Source: Anderseniella sp963759095 (GTDB lineage Bacteria; Pseudomonadota; Alphaproteobacteria; Rhizobiales; Aestuariivirgaceae). Taken from it: a DNA stretch of 64,000 bases. Made by a program: the position numbers and the translations under genes. The first letter of the stretch is position 1. Every line of letters starts with the position of its first letter. Below are positions 41,163-51,696 of this stretch, one piece after another. A model generated the notes under the pieces. That model was not told the origin of the DNA. It saw nothing but the letters and a program-made list of their open reading frames with translations, and ran no database searches. The stretch covers positions 62,001 to 126,000 of the forward strand of contig CAVWYF010000017.1 in NCBI GenBank assembly GCA_963759095.1. The letters run 5' to 3'.

Positions 41163-43058
41163 GTGGTGCAGGAATCGCAAGGTAGCCGTGCCGAACGGCG
41201 GCGGCGGCCAAGATCAATGGGATCGGCCGCGCTGAAGCGTCGTACCGCCATTCTGGTGCGGATCGGTGCTGTATTGTCGGTGCTGGCCGTGCTCGTCAAT
41301 ATTGTTGCGATCTCCATACAGGCAAACCAACTGGAGATCGTGTCCCGCATCCTGTTCGCAGTTCTGGTCGTGTTTCTGTTGATGACATTTCAGCATGTCT
41401 GGACCATGACGAACCGGCAACTTGTCGATTTCCAGAAAGCTCTCAAGGAACTGCGCACAGCGCGCCGGCACGCCGATGAGGCCAACAACGCAAAATCCCG
41501 GTTTCTGGCATCAGTGTCACATGAACTCAGGACACCAATGAACGGTGTTATCGGCATGACCAGCCTGCTGCTGGACACGAAGCTGTCTCACGAACAGCGC
41601 AGCTATGCTGAAGCAGTGGAAATGTCGGGGCGGTCGCTGCTGTCCATCATTGATGAACTGCTGGATGCGGCAAAAGCCGAGTCGGGCGAGATGACCATCG
41701 TGCCGGCGCCGTTTAATCTATGCGAGCTGGTGGAAACCTCGGTTGAGCTGCTTGCCGCCCGTGCCCATGCGAATTCCATCGAGATCAGCTGCTATATCGC
41801 CCCCGGCCTGCCGGACCAGGTGATCGGCGATGCCCAGCGGCTGCGCCAGATCATTCTGAATATCGCAGGCAATGCGATCAAGTTTACCCCGCAAGGCAGC
41901 GTACTGGTCCGGGTTGAACCGGGGATACGCGAAAATCAGGTGGCCTTCAGTATTGCCGACACCGGACACGGCATACCGGAAGCCGAGCATGAGGCGGTGT
42001 TTGAGAGGTTTGTGCAGTCGTCGGTACCGGAAATCCAGGCGTCCGGAGGCACCGGCCTGGGCCTTGCCATCTCGCGCCACCTTGTTGAACTGATGGATGG
42101 TAAAATCACGTTTGAGAGCGAAGTGGGCAAGGGCACCACATTCAGATTTGATGCGCGCCTGCCATCCGCTGATGAAGGCACTGGCAGCAGCAATGCCAAG
42201 GCGTTGTCTGGATGCACGGTGTTTCTGATCAGTCCGGCAGGTGCAACCCGTACTGTTCTGCACGATTATCTGTATGGGTTTGGTGCTCAATGCATCTCTG
42301 TAAGCTCGCTCGATGGCCTGGCCGGGACAGTTGCGTCCATGAAGAATGCCACAGATACCGGGCGCATCATGGTCATCCTGGACCCGGCGGCGGCAAAGAA
42401 CCGCGACCATGTTCTCAAAACAGCTAATGAACTTTCGGAGATTGTCGGCGTCTGGGCTTTGCTGAAGCCGGAAGAACGGCGCACCTATAGAAAACTGATG
42501 GACGACGTTCGCATCGGGTATCTTTTGAAACCGACCCGCCGGGCGACCTTGTTGGACCAGTTGACCGCCAGTCCAGACCCGATGCGCAAGCCGGTTACGT
42601 CGCTGCGAAAGACCGCCCGCCAGTTGCGCCGGGTCAAGGACAATACCGGGCTAAAGGTGCTGCTTGTGGAAGATAATAAAATCAACATGCTGCTGGCAAC
42701 GAAAATGCTGAAGGCCGCAGGCCACACGGTGACCCATCTCGACAATGGCGCCGAGGCCGTCTCCGAGATAAAGCGTCAGTTGAAGTCAGAGAAATCCATC
42801 GCGCACGATATTATTCTGATGGATATTTTCATGCCCAAGATCGACGGCGTGCAGACCACCAAACAGATCCGGCAACTGGAGAAGGATCACGGTGTTCGGA
42901 CCCGGGTGCCGATTCTCGCCCTGACGGCAAATTTGCGCGAAGACAGCCAGCGCGCCTGTCTGAACGCCGGCATGGATGGCTACCTCACCAAGCCGTTTGA
43001 TCGCACCGATCTTGAAGAGGCCGTTGCAGGCCTTATGCAACCTAGTGATGCTGCATAG
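41163..43058 (+). CDS. membrane-bound hybrid sensor histidine kinase with receiver domain
   Basis: About 631 residues. Order: two membrane helices (LVRIGAVLSVLAVLVNIVAISI; ILFAVLVVFLLMTFQHVW) with almost no periplasmic loop, a HisKA domain with the phospho-acceptor His120 in SVSHELRTPMNGVIGM, an HATPase domain (LRQIILNIAGNAIKF, FSIADTGHGI, GTGLGLAISRHL), a degenerate receiver-like stretch (about 340-465), and a true C-terminal receiver (VLLVEDNKINMLLA, LMDIFMPKIDG with Asp near 554, ALTAN, LTKPF). The start is unsure: GTG 41163 follows GGGGA; TTG 41115 and ATG 41217 are alternatives. No sensor domain or partner regulator is evident. It stands alone between LysR and mutS. Confidence 0.88.
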   Translation: MVQESQGSRAERRRRPRSMGSAALKRRTAILVRIGAVLSVLAVLVNIVAISIQANQLEIVSRILFAVLVVFLLMTFQHVWTMTNRQLVDFQKALKELRTARRHADEANNAKSRFLASVSHELRTPMNGVIGMTSLLLDTKLSHEQRSYAEAVEMSGRSLLSIIDELLDAAKAESGEMTIVPAPFNLCELVETSVELLAARAHANSIEISCYIAPGLPDQVIGDAQRLRQIILNIAGNAIKFTPQGSVLVRVEPGIRENQVAFSIADTGHGIPEAEHEAVFERFVQSSVPEIQASGGTGLGLAISRHLVELMDGKITFESEVGKGTTFRFDARLPSADEGTGSSNAKALSGCTVFLISPAGATRTVLHDYLYGFGAQCISVSSLDGLAGTVASMKNATDTGRIMVILDPAAAKNRDHVLKTANELSEIVGVWALLKPEERRTYRKLMDDVRIGYLLKPTRRATLLDQLTASPDPMRKPVTSLRKTARQLRRVKDNTGLKVLLVEDNKINMLLATKMLKAAGHTVTHLDNGAEAVSEIKRQLKSEKSIAHDIILMDIFMPKIDGVQTTKQIRQLEKDHGVRTRVPILALTANLREDSQRACLNAGMDGYLTKPFDRTDLEEAVAGLMQPSDAA

Positions 43059-43147
43059 AGCGTGAACGGCTCTAATCAAACCCCCTGTGGATTGCAGTAA
43101 ATGGGCAAGCGACGAAACCGTCTGTGATGGGGTAGTCTGCCGGCACC

Positions 43148-45898
43148 ATGAACAGACCACACCAGCAACCATCAGCCTCCGGTGCTGCCGCAGCCAGCCA
43201 GGCCGGCAAGATTACGCCCATGATGGCGCAGTATACCGAGATCAAGCAGGCTCATCCTGAAAGCCTGTTGTTCTATCGTATGGGTGATTTCTACGAGCTG
43301 TTCTTCAAGGATGCAGAGGTGGCGTCTGCCGCTCTTGGAATTGCGCTGACCAAGCGCGGCAAGCATCTGGGTGATGATATCCCGATGTGCGGCGTGCCGG
43401 TTCACGCAGCCGATGATTATCTGCAAAGGCTGATCCGGCTTGGCCACAAGGTCGCGGTCTGTGAGCAGACCGAAGACCCGGCAGAAGCAAAAAAGCGCGG
43501 TTCGAAATCAGTGGTGCGCCGCGATGTCGTCCGCCTGGTGACACCGGGCACGATCACCGAAGACAACCTCTTGCAGGCAGGGCGCAGCAATTATCTGGCC
43601 TGCCTGGCCCGCATAAAGGCCGATGACACCATGGCGCTGTCATGGCTGGACATGTCGAGCGGCGAGTTTGCGGTAACCTCGGTGACCGGTCCATCGCTGA
43701 TGTCTGAACTGGCGCGCATCGATCCATCCGAAATGCTGGTTTCCGATGCTGTTCTGGGCGATGGCGAATTATCGCTGCTGCTCGATGAAATCGCGGCAAC
43801 CATAACACCACTTCCTGCATCCAGGTTCGATTCAACGTCGGCCCGCAATCGCCTGCTGGAGCATTACCAGGTGGCATCGCTGGATGCGTTCGGCAGCTTT
43901 GATCGGGCGTCTACGGCTGCCGCCGGTGTGCTGCTCGACTATGTGATGTTGACCCAGGTCGGCAAGATGCCGAGCCTGCGTATCCTGACGGTGGTTGAGC
44001 CGGGTCACATCGTGCTGATCGACGCGGCAACCCGCGCCAATCTTGAACTGGTCAGGACCCTGTCTGGAGATCGCAGTGGCAGCCTGCTGCACACCATTGA
44101 TCTGAGTGTCACCGGTCCCGGCGGCAGGTTGCTGGCAGAACGCCTGGCAGCGCCCGTAACCGGTGTCGGTGAAATCGTGGCGCGCCATGATGCCGTGGAG
44201 GCGCTGACATCTGATACGGCACCGTGTGGAGATATCAGGGACGTGCTGCGTCATGCGCCTGACATGAACCGGGCATTGGCGCGACTGAGCCTGAAGCGGG
44301 GGTCCCCGCGTGATCTCGCCGCCGTGAAGGACGGCATCATGTTGTGCGCTAAACTTGCCGCCACCCACATGGACCGGTCCGGCATTGCACCCTGGCCGGA
44401 CAAGCTGGCCGGCATCTGGCAAGCGCTCGGACAGGCAGACACTGAATTTGCTTTACACCTTGAGGGTCTGTTGGCGGAAGAATTGCCGGCCACCACGCGT
44501 GATGGCGGTTTCATTCGGGCTGGTGCCAATGCCGAGCTTGATGAAAACCGTGCGCTTCGCGACGAAAGCCGCAAGGTCATCGCCGGCCTGCAAACCAGGT
44601 ATGCCGAAGAAACCGGCCTGAAAGCACTCAAGATCAAGCACAACAACATGCTGGGCTATTTCATCGAGTTGAACCAGCAGGGCGGCGAGCAGTTGCTGGG
44701 CGCCGATCATGCAGGCCAGTTCATTCATCGCCAGACCATGGCAAATGCCATGCGCTTTACCACTACCGAGCTTACCGGGCTGGAGCAGAAAATATCCCTG
44801 GCCGGTGACAGGGCGCGCAGCATCGAGATAGGGATGTTTGAGCATCTGGCCGATGAAGCCTGCCGGCGTGCTGCCATGGTGCACGCCATTTCCGATGCGG
44901 TTGCTGAACTGGATGTCTATTGCGCGCTTGCCGAACTGGCCGTGCGGCACGATTATTCAAGGCCGCACATCGATGCATCGCGCAGTTTCGATATCGAGGC
45001 CGGACGCCACCCGGTTGTGGAAGCGGCCCTGCGCCGCCAGGCCGGGCCCTCATTTGTACCGAATGACTGCATGTTGTCGGCTGGTGAACTGGATGATGAC
45101 GGTGCACCAACCCGCCACATCACCCTTTTGACCGGTCCAAACATGGCCGGTAAATCGACCTATCTCAGGCAGAATGCCATCATCGCCCTGTTGGCCCAGA
45201 TGGGCAGTTTTGTACCGGCAAAGTCGGCGCATATCGGTGTTGTGGACCGCATTTTCAGCCGGGTGGGCGCTGCAGACGACCTGGCGCGCGGGCGCTCGAC
45301 CTTCATGGTGGAGATGGTGGAAACGGCAACCATACTCAACCTGGCCACCGAGCGATCGCTGGTCATTCTGGACGAGATCGGCCGGGGTACGGCAACCTAT
45401 GACGGCCTGTCGATTGCCTGGGCCTGTGTCGAACACCTGCATGAGGTGAACCGCTGCCGGTCCCTGTTTGCCACCCACTTTCACGAATTGACCGCTTTGT
45501 CCGGCAAGCTGGATCGCGTCAAGAACGCCACCGTAAAAGTGCGCGAATGGCACGGTGAGGTGATTTTTCTGCATGAAGTCGGCCCTGGTGCAGCGGACCG
45601 GTCCTACGGCATTCAGGTCGCCAGGCTGGCAGGGCTGCCGGCAGGCGTCATTGAACGCGCTTCTGAAGTTCTGCATTTGCTGGAAGAAAGCGAACGCGCC
45701 CAGTCGCGCAGCCACATCATTGATGATCTGCCGTTGTTTTCGGTCCCGGTTGCCAGGCCTGCGGCGCCTTCATCTGGCGGGCCGTCGAAACTGCTGGAAA
45801 AACTCGGAGATACCTTGCCGGACGACCTCAGCCCCCGGGAAGCACTGGAACTGGTTTATCAGTTGAAAAAACTGGCTGTATCCGACGACAAGGGTTAG
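43148..45898 (+). CDS. mutS: DNA mismatch repair protein MutS
   Basis: MutS recognises mismatches and starts repair with MutL. The mismatch-binding Phe-x-Glu is in YRMGDFYELFFKDA near residue 43; the ATPase has Walker A TGPNMAGKSTYLRQ near 662 and GRSTFMVEMVETATIL, VILDEIGRGTATYDGLSIAW, FATHFHELTAL. The 916-residue length is somewhat longer than E. coli MutS (853), as usual in Alphaproteobacteria. It lies beside glnD, a pairing common in Rhizobiales; 50 bp separate them. Confidence 0.98.
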   Translation: MNRPHQQPSASGAAAASQAGKITPMMAQYTEIKQAHPESLLFYRMGDFYELFFKDAEVASAALGIALTKRGKHLGDDIPMCGVPVHAADDYLQRLIRLGHKVAVCEQTEDPAEAKKRGSKSVVRRDVVRLVTPGTITEDNLLQAGRSNYLACLARIKADDTMALSWLDMSSGEFAVTSVTGPSLMSELARIDPSEMLVSDAVLGDGELSLLLDEIAATITPLPASRFDSTSARNRLLEHYQVASLDAFGSFDRASTAAAGVLLDYVMLTQVGKMPSLRILTVVEPGHIVLIDAATRANLELVRTLSGDRSGSLLHTIDLSVTGPGGRLLAERLAAPVTGVGEIVARHDAVEALTSDTAPCGDIRDVLRHAPDMNRALARLSLKRGSPRDLAAVKDGIMLCAKLAATHMDRSGIAPWPDKLAGIWQALGQADTEFALHLEGLLAEELPATTRDGGFIRAGANAELDENRALRDESRKVIAGLQTRYAEETGLKALKIKHNNMLGYFIELNQQGGEQLLGADHAGQFIHRQTMANAMRFTTTELTGLEQKISLAGDRARSIEIGMFEHLADEACRRAAMVHAISDAVAELDVYCALAELAVRHDYSRPHIDASRSFDIEAGRHPVVEAALRRQAGPSFVPNDCMLSAGELDDDGAPTRHITLLTGPNMAGKSTYLRQNAIIALLAQMGSFVPAKSAHIGVVDRIFSRVGAADDLARGRSTFMVEMVETATILNLATERSLVILDEIGRGTATYDGLSIAWACVEHLHEVNRCRSLFATHFHELTALSGKLDRVKNATVKVREWHGEVIFLHEVGPGAADRSYGIQVARLAGLPAGVIERASEVLHLLEESERAQSRSHIIDDLPLFSVPVARPAAPSSGGPSKLLEKLGDTLPDDLSPREALELVYQLKKLAVSDDKG

Positions 45899-45948
45899 AC
45901 CATGCGGTTATTGTTTGCCGCATAGCGCCAATTGATGGGCCCTAGATC

Positions 45949-48744
45949 ATGCCAGTCGTACCATTGCCAGCCAGAAATGACGTGTGCGCGCCGGAATTCT
46001 GTGCCGATCAGATTCTGCACGAGTTGACCGGTCTGGCCGACAAGCATGGACCGGACGGGCTTGAATTCCGGCCCGCAGCCCTGACGTATCTGAAAGACCT
46101 GATCAAGACATCGCGTGCAGAAGAAGAAGTCCGGCTGACCGAAACCGGCAAGGGGCGCGACTGTGCTCACCGGTTGTCGGCCTTGCAGGACCATCTGATC
46201 ACCGCGATCTATCAATTCGCATCGTCGACCGTATATGCCGCCAGCAACCCGTCAACATCGGAGCACATATCGCTCGTTGCCGTGGGTGGGTATGGCCGTG
46301 GGGCGCTGGCACCGGGCTCAGATATCGATCTGCTGTTTTTGCTGCCCTACAAGCAAACCGCCTGGGGCGAGAGCGTTGTCGAGTATGTGCTGTATCTGTT
46401 GTGGGATCTGGGTTTCAAGGTCGGTCATGCCACGCGCTCGGTGGATGACTGCATCAGGCTGGTGCGCACCGACACCACGATAATGACATCGGTCCTGGAG
46501 GCCCGCTTCATCTGCGGTCACCGGCCATTGTTCGACGACCTGCAAGGCCGCTATGGCAAGGACATTCTGGCGCGTGACCAGCGTCAGTTCATTGCCGACA
46601 AGTTGCAAGAACGCGATGAACGCCACCGCCGCGCCGGCGAGTCACGCTATCTGGTTGAGCCGGACGTCAAGGACGGCAAGGGCGGCATGCGTGACCTTCA
46701 TACACTGTTCTGGATCGCCAAGTTCGTGTACGGCACCCGCTCGGTGCGTGAACTCGCCAAATCCGGCCTGTTTACCCGCAAGGAGCAGAACCGCTTCATC
46801 AGTTGCGAGGATTTCCTCTGGGCTGTCCGCTGTCATCTGCATTTCATGACCGGTCGCGGCGATGACCGGTTGGGCTTTGACAAGCAGTCGGAGATGGCCG
46901 CCAGGCTCGGTTATGAAGCCCATGCAGGACTGAAGTCTGTCGAACGTTTCATGAAGCACTATTTTCTGGTCGCCAAGGATGTTGGTGATCTGACGCGCAT
47001 CATGTCAGCTGTTCTGGAGGCCCAGCAGATCAAGCAGGTGCCGAGCATGAGCGAGCTGTTTGAACGCTTTGGCTGGCGCTCGATCAAACTTGACGACGAA
47101 GGTGTTTTCAAAATTGAAACGGGTCGTATAAGTGCGGTGGATGAAACCTTGTTTGTGCGTGATCCGGTTTCGATCATCCGCCTGTTCAGGGTGGCCGAGC
47201 ACAACAACCTGGCCATACATCCTGCAACCTTGCAGCTGGTGCGCCGCAGCCGCCGCGCCATCGATAAACAGATGCGGGCCGACCCGGTAGCCAATGAACT
47301 GTTTCTCGATATTCTGACCAAGTCGCGTGATCCCGAAGCCGTGTTGCGGCGCATGAGTGAAGCCGGTGTGCTGGGCAGGTTCATCCCGGAATTCGGACGC
47401 ATCACGGCGTTGATGCAGTTTAACATGTACCACCATTACACGGTGGACGAACACCTGATACGGGCTGTTGGCATCCTGTCAAAAATCGACCAGGGCCTGT
47501 TGCAGCAGGATCATCCGGTTTCCTCGGGTATCATTCAGGGAGTCGTGTCGAGGCGTGTTCTGTACGTTGCGGTTCTGCTGCACGATATCGCCAAGGGGCG
47601 CAAGGAAGATCATTCCATCGCCGGCGCAAAGGTTGCCGGCACCCTGTGTCCGCGCCTCGGCCTGAGCAAATCCGAAACCGAGACGGTTGTGTGGCTGGTC
47701 CGCCATCACCTGGTCATGAGCGAGACAGCGCAGATGCGCGATCTGTCAGACTACAAGACCATCACCGACTTTGCTGAAATTGTGCAAAGCCCGGAACGCC
47801 TGCGCTTGCTGCTGATATTGACCGTGGTCGACATTCGTGCTGTGGGCCCGGGTGTGTGGAACGGATGGAAAGGCCAGTTGTTGCGCACATTGTATTCAGA
47901 GACCGAGCCGCATCTGTCAGGGGGACATACCTCGATTTCCCGAATCGACCGGATCGAGGCCGCCAAGATGGCGCTTACCGGTGCATTGTCCGACTGGGAT
48001 GCGGCAGATGTATCGGCCTATCTGGAACGCCACTATGACGCTTACTGGTATACGGTGGATCTCGACCATCAGGTGATGGACGCGAAGTTGCTGGCACGGG
48101 CCGGGGCGGCGAATGAAACCGTGGCATTTGACGTGCGCACCGACAATTTCAAGTCGATTACCGAGATAACCGTGTATGTGCCGGATCATCCGCGATTACT
48201 TGCCTTGCTGACCGGCGCCTGCGCCGCCGGAGGGGCCAATATTGTCGGTGCGAAAATTTTCACCACCACCGACGGCATGGCGCTCGATACTCTCCTCATC
48301 CAGCGTGAGTTTGAAGACGCAGACGACGAACACCGCCGGATTGACCGTATCATCGATCTGATGCGCCAGGCGTTTGCCGGCAAAATTCAATTGCGCAAGG
48401 CCGTTGCCGAGGCATCCCGTCCGAAAGGCCGCATCAAGGCTTTCACCGTGGAACCGCAGGTTATAATTTCCAATGACACGTCAAACAGGTTCACGGTGGT
48501 CGAGGTGGCAGGTCTTGATCGACTGGGCCTGCTGTTCAAACTGACCGACAGCCTGTTCCGGCTGAATCTCAACATCGCCTCGGCGCAGATCACGACGTTC
48601 GGCGAACGGGCCGTTGATGTGTTTTACGTGACTGATCTGATCGGCCAGAAAATCACCAGCAAAACCAGGCTGCAGTCGATAGAGGAAAGCCTGCTTGATG
48701 TGCTGGAAACCGGCAGGAAGCAGGAAATTGCCAAGGCCGGATAG
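45949..48744 (+). CDS. glnD: bifunctional uridylyltransferase / uridylyl-removing enzyme GlnD
   Basis: GlnD senses glutamine and adds or removes UMP on PII proteins, controlling nitrogen assimilation. Domains in order: nucleotidyltransferase with GGYGRGALAPGSDIDLLF (about 113-130), the GlnD linker domain, an HD hydrolase domain with LLHDIAKGRKEDHS near 543, and two C-terminal ACT domains (VPDHPRLLALLTGACAAGGANI; GLDRLGLLFKLTDSLFRLNLNI). The 931-residue length is normal for Rhizobiales. No PII gene (glnB/glnK) is in the window. Confidence 0.97.
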   Translation: MPVVPLPARNDVCAPEFCADQILHELTGLADKHGPDGLEFRPAALTYLKDLIKTSRAEEEVRLTETGKGRDCAHRLSALQDHLITAIYQFASSTVYAASNPSTSEHISLVAVGGYGRGALAPGSDIDLLFLLPYKQTAWGESVVEYVLYLLWDLGFKVGHATRSVDDCIRLVRTDTTIMTSVLEARFICGHRPLFDDLQGRYGKDILARDQRQFIADKLQERDERHRRAGESRYLVEPDVKDGKGGMRDLHTLFWIAKFVYGTRSVRELAKSGLFTRKEQNRFISCEDFLWAVRCHLHFMTGRGDDRLGFDKQSEMAARLGYEAHAGLKSVERFMKHYFLVAKDVGDLTRIMSAVLEAQQIKQVPSMSELFERFGWRSIKLDDEGVFKIETGRISAVDETLFVRDPVSIIRLFRVAEHNNLAIHPATLQLVRRSRRAIDKQMRADPVANELFLDILTKSRDPEAVLRRMSEAGVLGRFIPEFGRITALMQFNMYHHYTVDEHLIRAVGILSKIDQGLLQQDHPVSSGIIQGVVSRRVLYVAVLLHDIAKGRKEDHSIAGAKVAGTLCPRLGLSKSETETVVWLVRHHLVMSETAQMRDLSDYKTITDFAEIVQSPERLRLLLILTVVDIRAVGPGVWNGWKGQLLRTLYSETEPHLSGGHTSISRIDRIEAAKMALTGALSDWDAADVSAYLERHYDAYWYTVDLDHQVMDAKLLARAGAANETVAFDVRTDNFKSITEITVYVPDHPRLLALLTGACAAGGANIVGAKIFTTTDGMALDTLLIQREFEDADDEHRRIDRIIDLMRQAFAGKIQLRKAVAEASRPKGRIKAFTVEPQVIISNDTSNRFTVVEVAGLDRLGLLFKLTDSLFRLNLNIASAQITTFGERAVDVFYVTDLIGQKITSKTRLQSIEESLLDVLETGRKQEIAKAG

Positions 48745-48784
48745 AGCAACACGGGTTCAAGCGAACCCAAAAATCATCCTGATC
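48744..48784. repeat. dispersed intergenic repeat, short copy
   Basis: GAGCAACACGGGTTC-aagc-GAACCC-AAAAATCATCCTGATC directly after the glnD stop. It contains a 6-bp hairpin. Its left block (14 of 15 bases) and right block (AAAAATCATCCTGA) recur at 53575-53672, and the right block partly recurs at 50568-50581. Confidence 0.4.
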
Positions 48785-48934
48785 TGGTAACCGGTAATGC
48801 TGGCCTGCCCTGCTTGCTGAACCACCACCGCTTGTCTACAAGTTCACAATGCGGCTGATTCCTGTTTCATGATGACGGGAATTCAGACCAAGCCGCGACC
48901 CTGATCCCGCGCACGCAAGGCACATCGCACAACA

Positions 48935-50497
48935 ATGGCCCTATTACGATCCGCTTCGACAGTTGCCGCCATGACGATGATCTCGCGGATACTCGGTTTT
49001 GTCCGCGACGTGCTGATGGCAAGCGTTATCGGAACCGGCCTTATTGCCGATGCATTTGTGGTCGCCTTCAGGTTTCCAAACCTGTTTCGCCGGTTGTTTG
49101 CCGAAGGTGCTTTCAATGCTGCCTTTGTTCCCCTGTTTGCCCGCCGGCTGGAAGGCGAAGGTCAACCGGCAGCCACCCGCTTTGCCGAAGAAGTTCTGGC
49201 TTGCCTGCTGGTTTTCCTGATTTTACTGTCGGCACTGGCCATGCTGGCCATGCCGCTCATCATTTACATTTTGGCGCCCGGTTTCATTGATAATCCGGAA
49301 AAGCTCGATCTGACGGTGCAATTGACCCGTATTGCGTTTCCCTATCTGACTTTCATGTCACTGGTCGCCCTGATCGGCGGTATCCTGAATTCGCTGCACC
49401 GGTTTACAGCTGCGGCTGCGGCGCCGATCATCCTGAATATTGTCCTGATATCGGTGCTTGCGTTTGTGCTGGTGTCGGGGTGGGGGGCTGAACCGCGAAC
49501 CGGTTTTGCACTGGTGTGGGGGGTGAGTGCTGCAGGCCTGTTGCAGTTCATCATGCTGTGGATCGCCATGACGCGCGCCGGAGTCTCGCTGAAACTCAAG
49601 CGGCCAACGATCACGCCGGGGGTCAGGCGTCTTGTCAGCCTTGGCATTCCGGGCCTGATTGCAGGCGGTATTACCCAGATCAACCTGCTGGTTTCCACCA
49701 TGATCGCGTCGCTGCAGGATTCCGCCCCATCATGGCTCTACTATGCCGACCGCATTTATCAACTGCCATTGGGTGTCATTGGCATCGCCATTGGCGTGGT
49801 GTTGTTGCCGGAACTGTCACGCCGGCTGCGGGCCGAAGACAATGACGGCGTTCAGTCAAGTCAGAACCGGGCGCTCGAGATATCGATGCTTCTCACGATA
49901 CCGTCAGCCGTTGCCTTGATGGCGATGCCACACCCAATCATCCATGTGCTGTTTGAGCGTGGCGCCTTCGATGCAGATGATGCGCGTGCAACATCGGTGG
50001 CACTTGCAGCCTTTGCCGCAGGCCTTCCGGCATTCGTCATGATCAAGGTGTTTTCCCCCGCCTTTTTCGCGCGTGAGGACACCCGCACGCCGATGTGGTT
50101 TGCGCTGATCTCGGTTGTCATCAACATAGTAGGCGCACTGGCGCTGTTTCCGTTCATTGCCTATGTGGGTGTTGCACTGGCGACTGCTGCCGCCGGATGG
50201 GTCAATGCCCTGCTGCTGGGCTACACGCTGTCGAAGCGCGGTGATTTTGCGCTCGATGATCGTATGCGCAAGGCACTGCCCAGGATCATCGCCGCCAGTC
50301 TGGCCATGGGATTTGTACTGCTCGGCATCATGCAGTTTGTGAGCACGCTGTTCAGCGCCGACACCTTGTTCGTTGTGCGCCTGTTGACGCTGGCCGCCAT
50401 GGTCGGTTTCGGGGCGGCGGTGTATTTTGCAATTGCATGGTGGACAGGTGCGCTCGACGTCGCTGCCTTGAAACAATCTTTTTCGCGCAAGGGTTGA
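48935..50497 (+). CDS. murJ: lipid II flippase MurJ (MviN)
   Basis: MurJ moves lipid II across the inner membrane for peptidoglycan synthesis. The 520-residue product is almost wholly membrane helices. Family motifs are ISRILGFVRDVLMASVIGTGLIADAFVVAFRFPNLFRRLFAEGAFNAAFVPLF (in segments), SWLYYADRIYQLPLGVIGIAIGVVLLPELSRRL, HVLFERGAFD, and VFSPAFFAREDTRTPM. The start is ATG 48935. The 190-bp gap before it contains the repeat at 48744. Confidence 0.96.
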   Translation: MALLRSASTVAAMTMISRILGFVRDVLMASVIGTGLIADAFVVAFRFPNLFRRLFAEGAFNAAFVPLFARRLEGEGQPAATRFAEEVLACLLVFLILLSALAMLAMPLIIYILAPGFIDNPEKLDLTVQLTRIAFPYLTFMSLVALIGGILNSLHRFTAAAAAPIILNIVLISVLAFVLVSGWGAEPRTGFALVWGVSAAGLLQFIMLWIAMTRAGVSLKLKRPTITPGVRRLVSLGIPGLIAGGITQINLLVSTMIASLQDSAPSWLYYADRIYQLPLGVIGIAIGVVLLPELSRRLRAEDNDGVQSSQNRALEISMLLTIPSAVALMAMPHPIIHVLFERGAFDADDARATSVALAAFAAGLPAFVMIKVFSPAFFAREDTRTPMWFALISVVINIVGALALFPFIAYVGVALATAAAGWVNALLLGYTLSKRGDFALDDRMRKALPRIIAASLAMGFVLLGIMQFVSTLFSADTLFVVRLLTLAAMVGFGAAVYFAIAWWTGALDVAALKQSFSRKG

Positions 50498-50567
50498 TGA
50501 CGCTTGGCAGCGCGCGCATTGCGGCATATACCCGGCCAAATGAGTCAATAATCACTTCCTTTGGTAT

Positions 50568-50581
50568 AAATCATCCTGATC
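50568..50581. repeat. partial match to the dispersed intergenic repeat
   Basis: AAATCATCCTGATC, 18 bp before the trpS start. It matches the right block of the repeats at 48744 and 53575. Being so short, it could be chance, though all three copies lie between genes and in the same orientation. Confidence 0.25.
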
Positions 50582-50599
50582 CAGTGGAGCTTTTGCATA

Positions 50600-51646
50600 A
50601 TGTCCCAACCCAGCCAACGCGTTTTCTCCGGCGTGCAGCCAACCGGCAATCTGCATCTGGGCAACTATCTGGGTGCCATCAAGCGCTTTGTTGAAATGCA
50701 GTCATCATATGAGTGCATCTATTGCGTGGTCGATCTGCACGCGATTACCCAGGACAGGTCGGTGTGGGGCGGCCCGGAAGAACTTGCCCGCAGTACAAGG
50801 GAAGTCACGGCTGCCTATCTTGCGTCCGGCATCGATCCGACGGCGCACATTGTTTTCAACCAGAGCCAGGTTGCGGCCCATTCCGAGCTTGCCTGGATAT
50901 TCAACTGCGTGGCGCGCATGGGATGGCTGAACCGCATGACGCAGTTCAAGGACAAGGCCGGCAAGAATCGCGAGAACGCCTCGGTTGGCCTGTATGCCTA
51001 TCCCAACCTGATGGCCGCCGACATACTGGCCTATCGCGCCACTCTCGTGCCGGTTGGCGAGGATCAGAAACAGCACCTTGAGCTGACGCGCGATATTGCG
51101 CAGAAATTCAATATCGACATGGCCGACGCGTGTGCTGAAGCAGGATATCCCGACGGCTTTTTCCCGTTGCCGGAACCGTTGATCACCGGTCCTGCCACAC
51201 GCGTCATGTCGTTGCGCGATGGTGACAAGAAGATGTCGAAGTCCGATCCGTCCGATCTGTCCCGCATAAACCTGACCGACGATGCAGACACCATCAACAA
51301 GAAAATTCGCAAGGCAAAGACAGATCCCGATGCGCTGCCGGAAACCATGGAAGCCCTGAAGGACAGGCCCGAGGCTGCCAACCTGCTTGGCATTTTTGCG
51401 GCTCTTCAGGACGCAACGCTTGAAACCGTGTTGCCACAGTTCGCTGGGCGGCAGTTTTCTGACCTGAAACAGGCGCTCGCCGATCTCGCGGTGGAAAAAC
51501 TGTCCCCAATTGCCGGTGAAATGCAAAAACTGATGGCGTCACGCGATCACATTGACGCTGTACTGAAAGACGGATCAGAGCGTGCAAATGCCATTGCCGA
51601 GCCTGTAATGACCGATGTACGGCGCATTATGGGGTTTGTTCGTTAG
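50600..51646 (+). CDS. trpS: tryptophanyl-tRNA synthetase
   Basis: Charges tRNA-Trp. Class I signatures: PTGNLHLGNYLGAI (HIGH-type, near residue 19) and KKMSKSDPS (KMSKS, near residue 210); VGEDQKQHLELTRDIA is also typical. The 348-residue length is normal for alphaproteobacterial TrpS. It lies 102 bp after murJ in the same direction. Confidence 0.97.
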   Translation: MSQPSQRVFSGVQPTGNLHLGNYLGAIKRFVEMQSSYECIYCVVDLHAITQDRSVWGGPEELARSTREVTAAYLASGIDPTAHIVFNQSQVAAHSELAWIFNCVARMGWLNRMTQFKDKAGKNRENASVGLYAYPNLMAADILAYRATLVPVGEDQKQHLELTRDIAQKFNIDMADACAEAGYPDGFFPLPEPLITGPATRVMSLRDGDKKMSKSDPSDLSRINLTDDADTINKKIRKAKTDPDALPETMEALKDRPEAANLLGIFAALQDATLETVLPQFAGRQFSDLKQALADLAVEKLSPIAGEMQKLMASRDHIDAVLKDGSERANAIAEPVMTDVRRIMGFVR

Positions 51647-51696
51647 GGTGATGCCTGTTTGCGCGGGTGCGGGATAACAAAATTCTGACACGCTAA

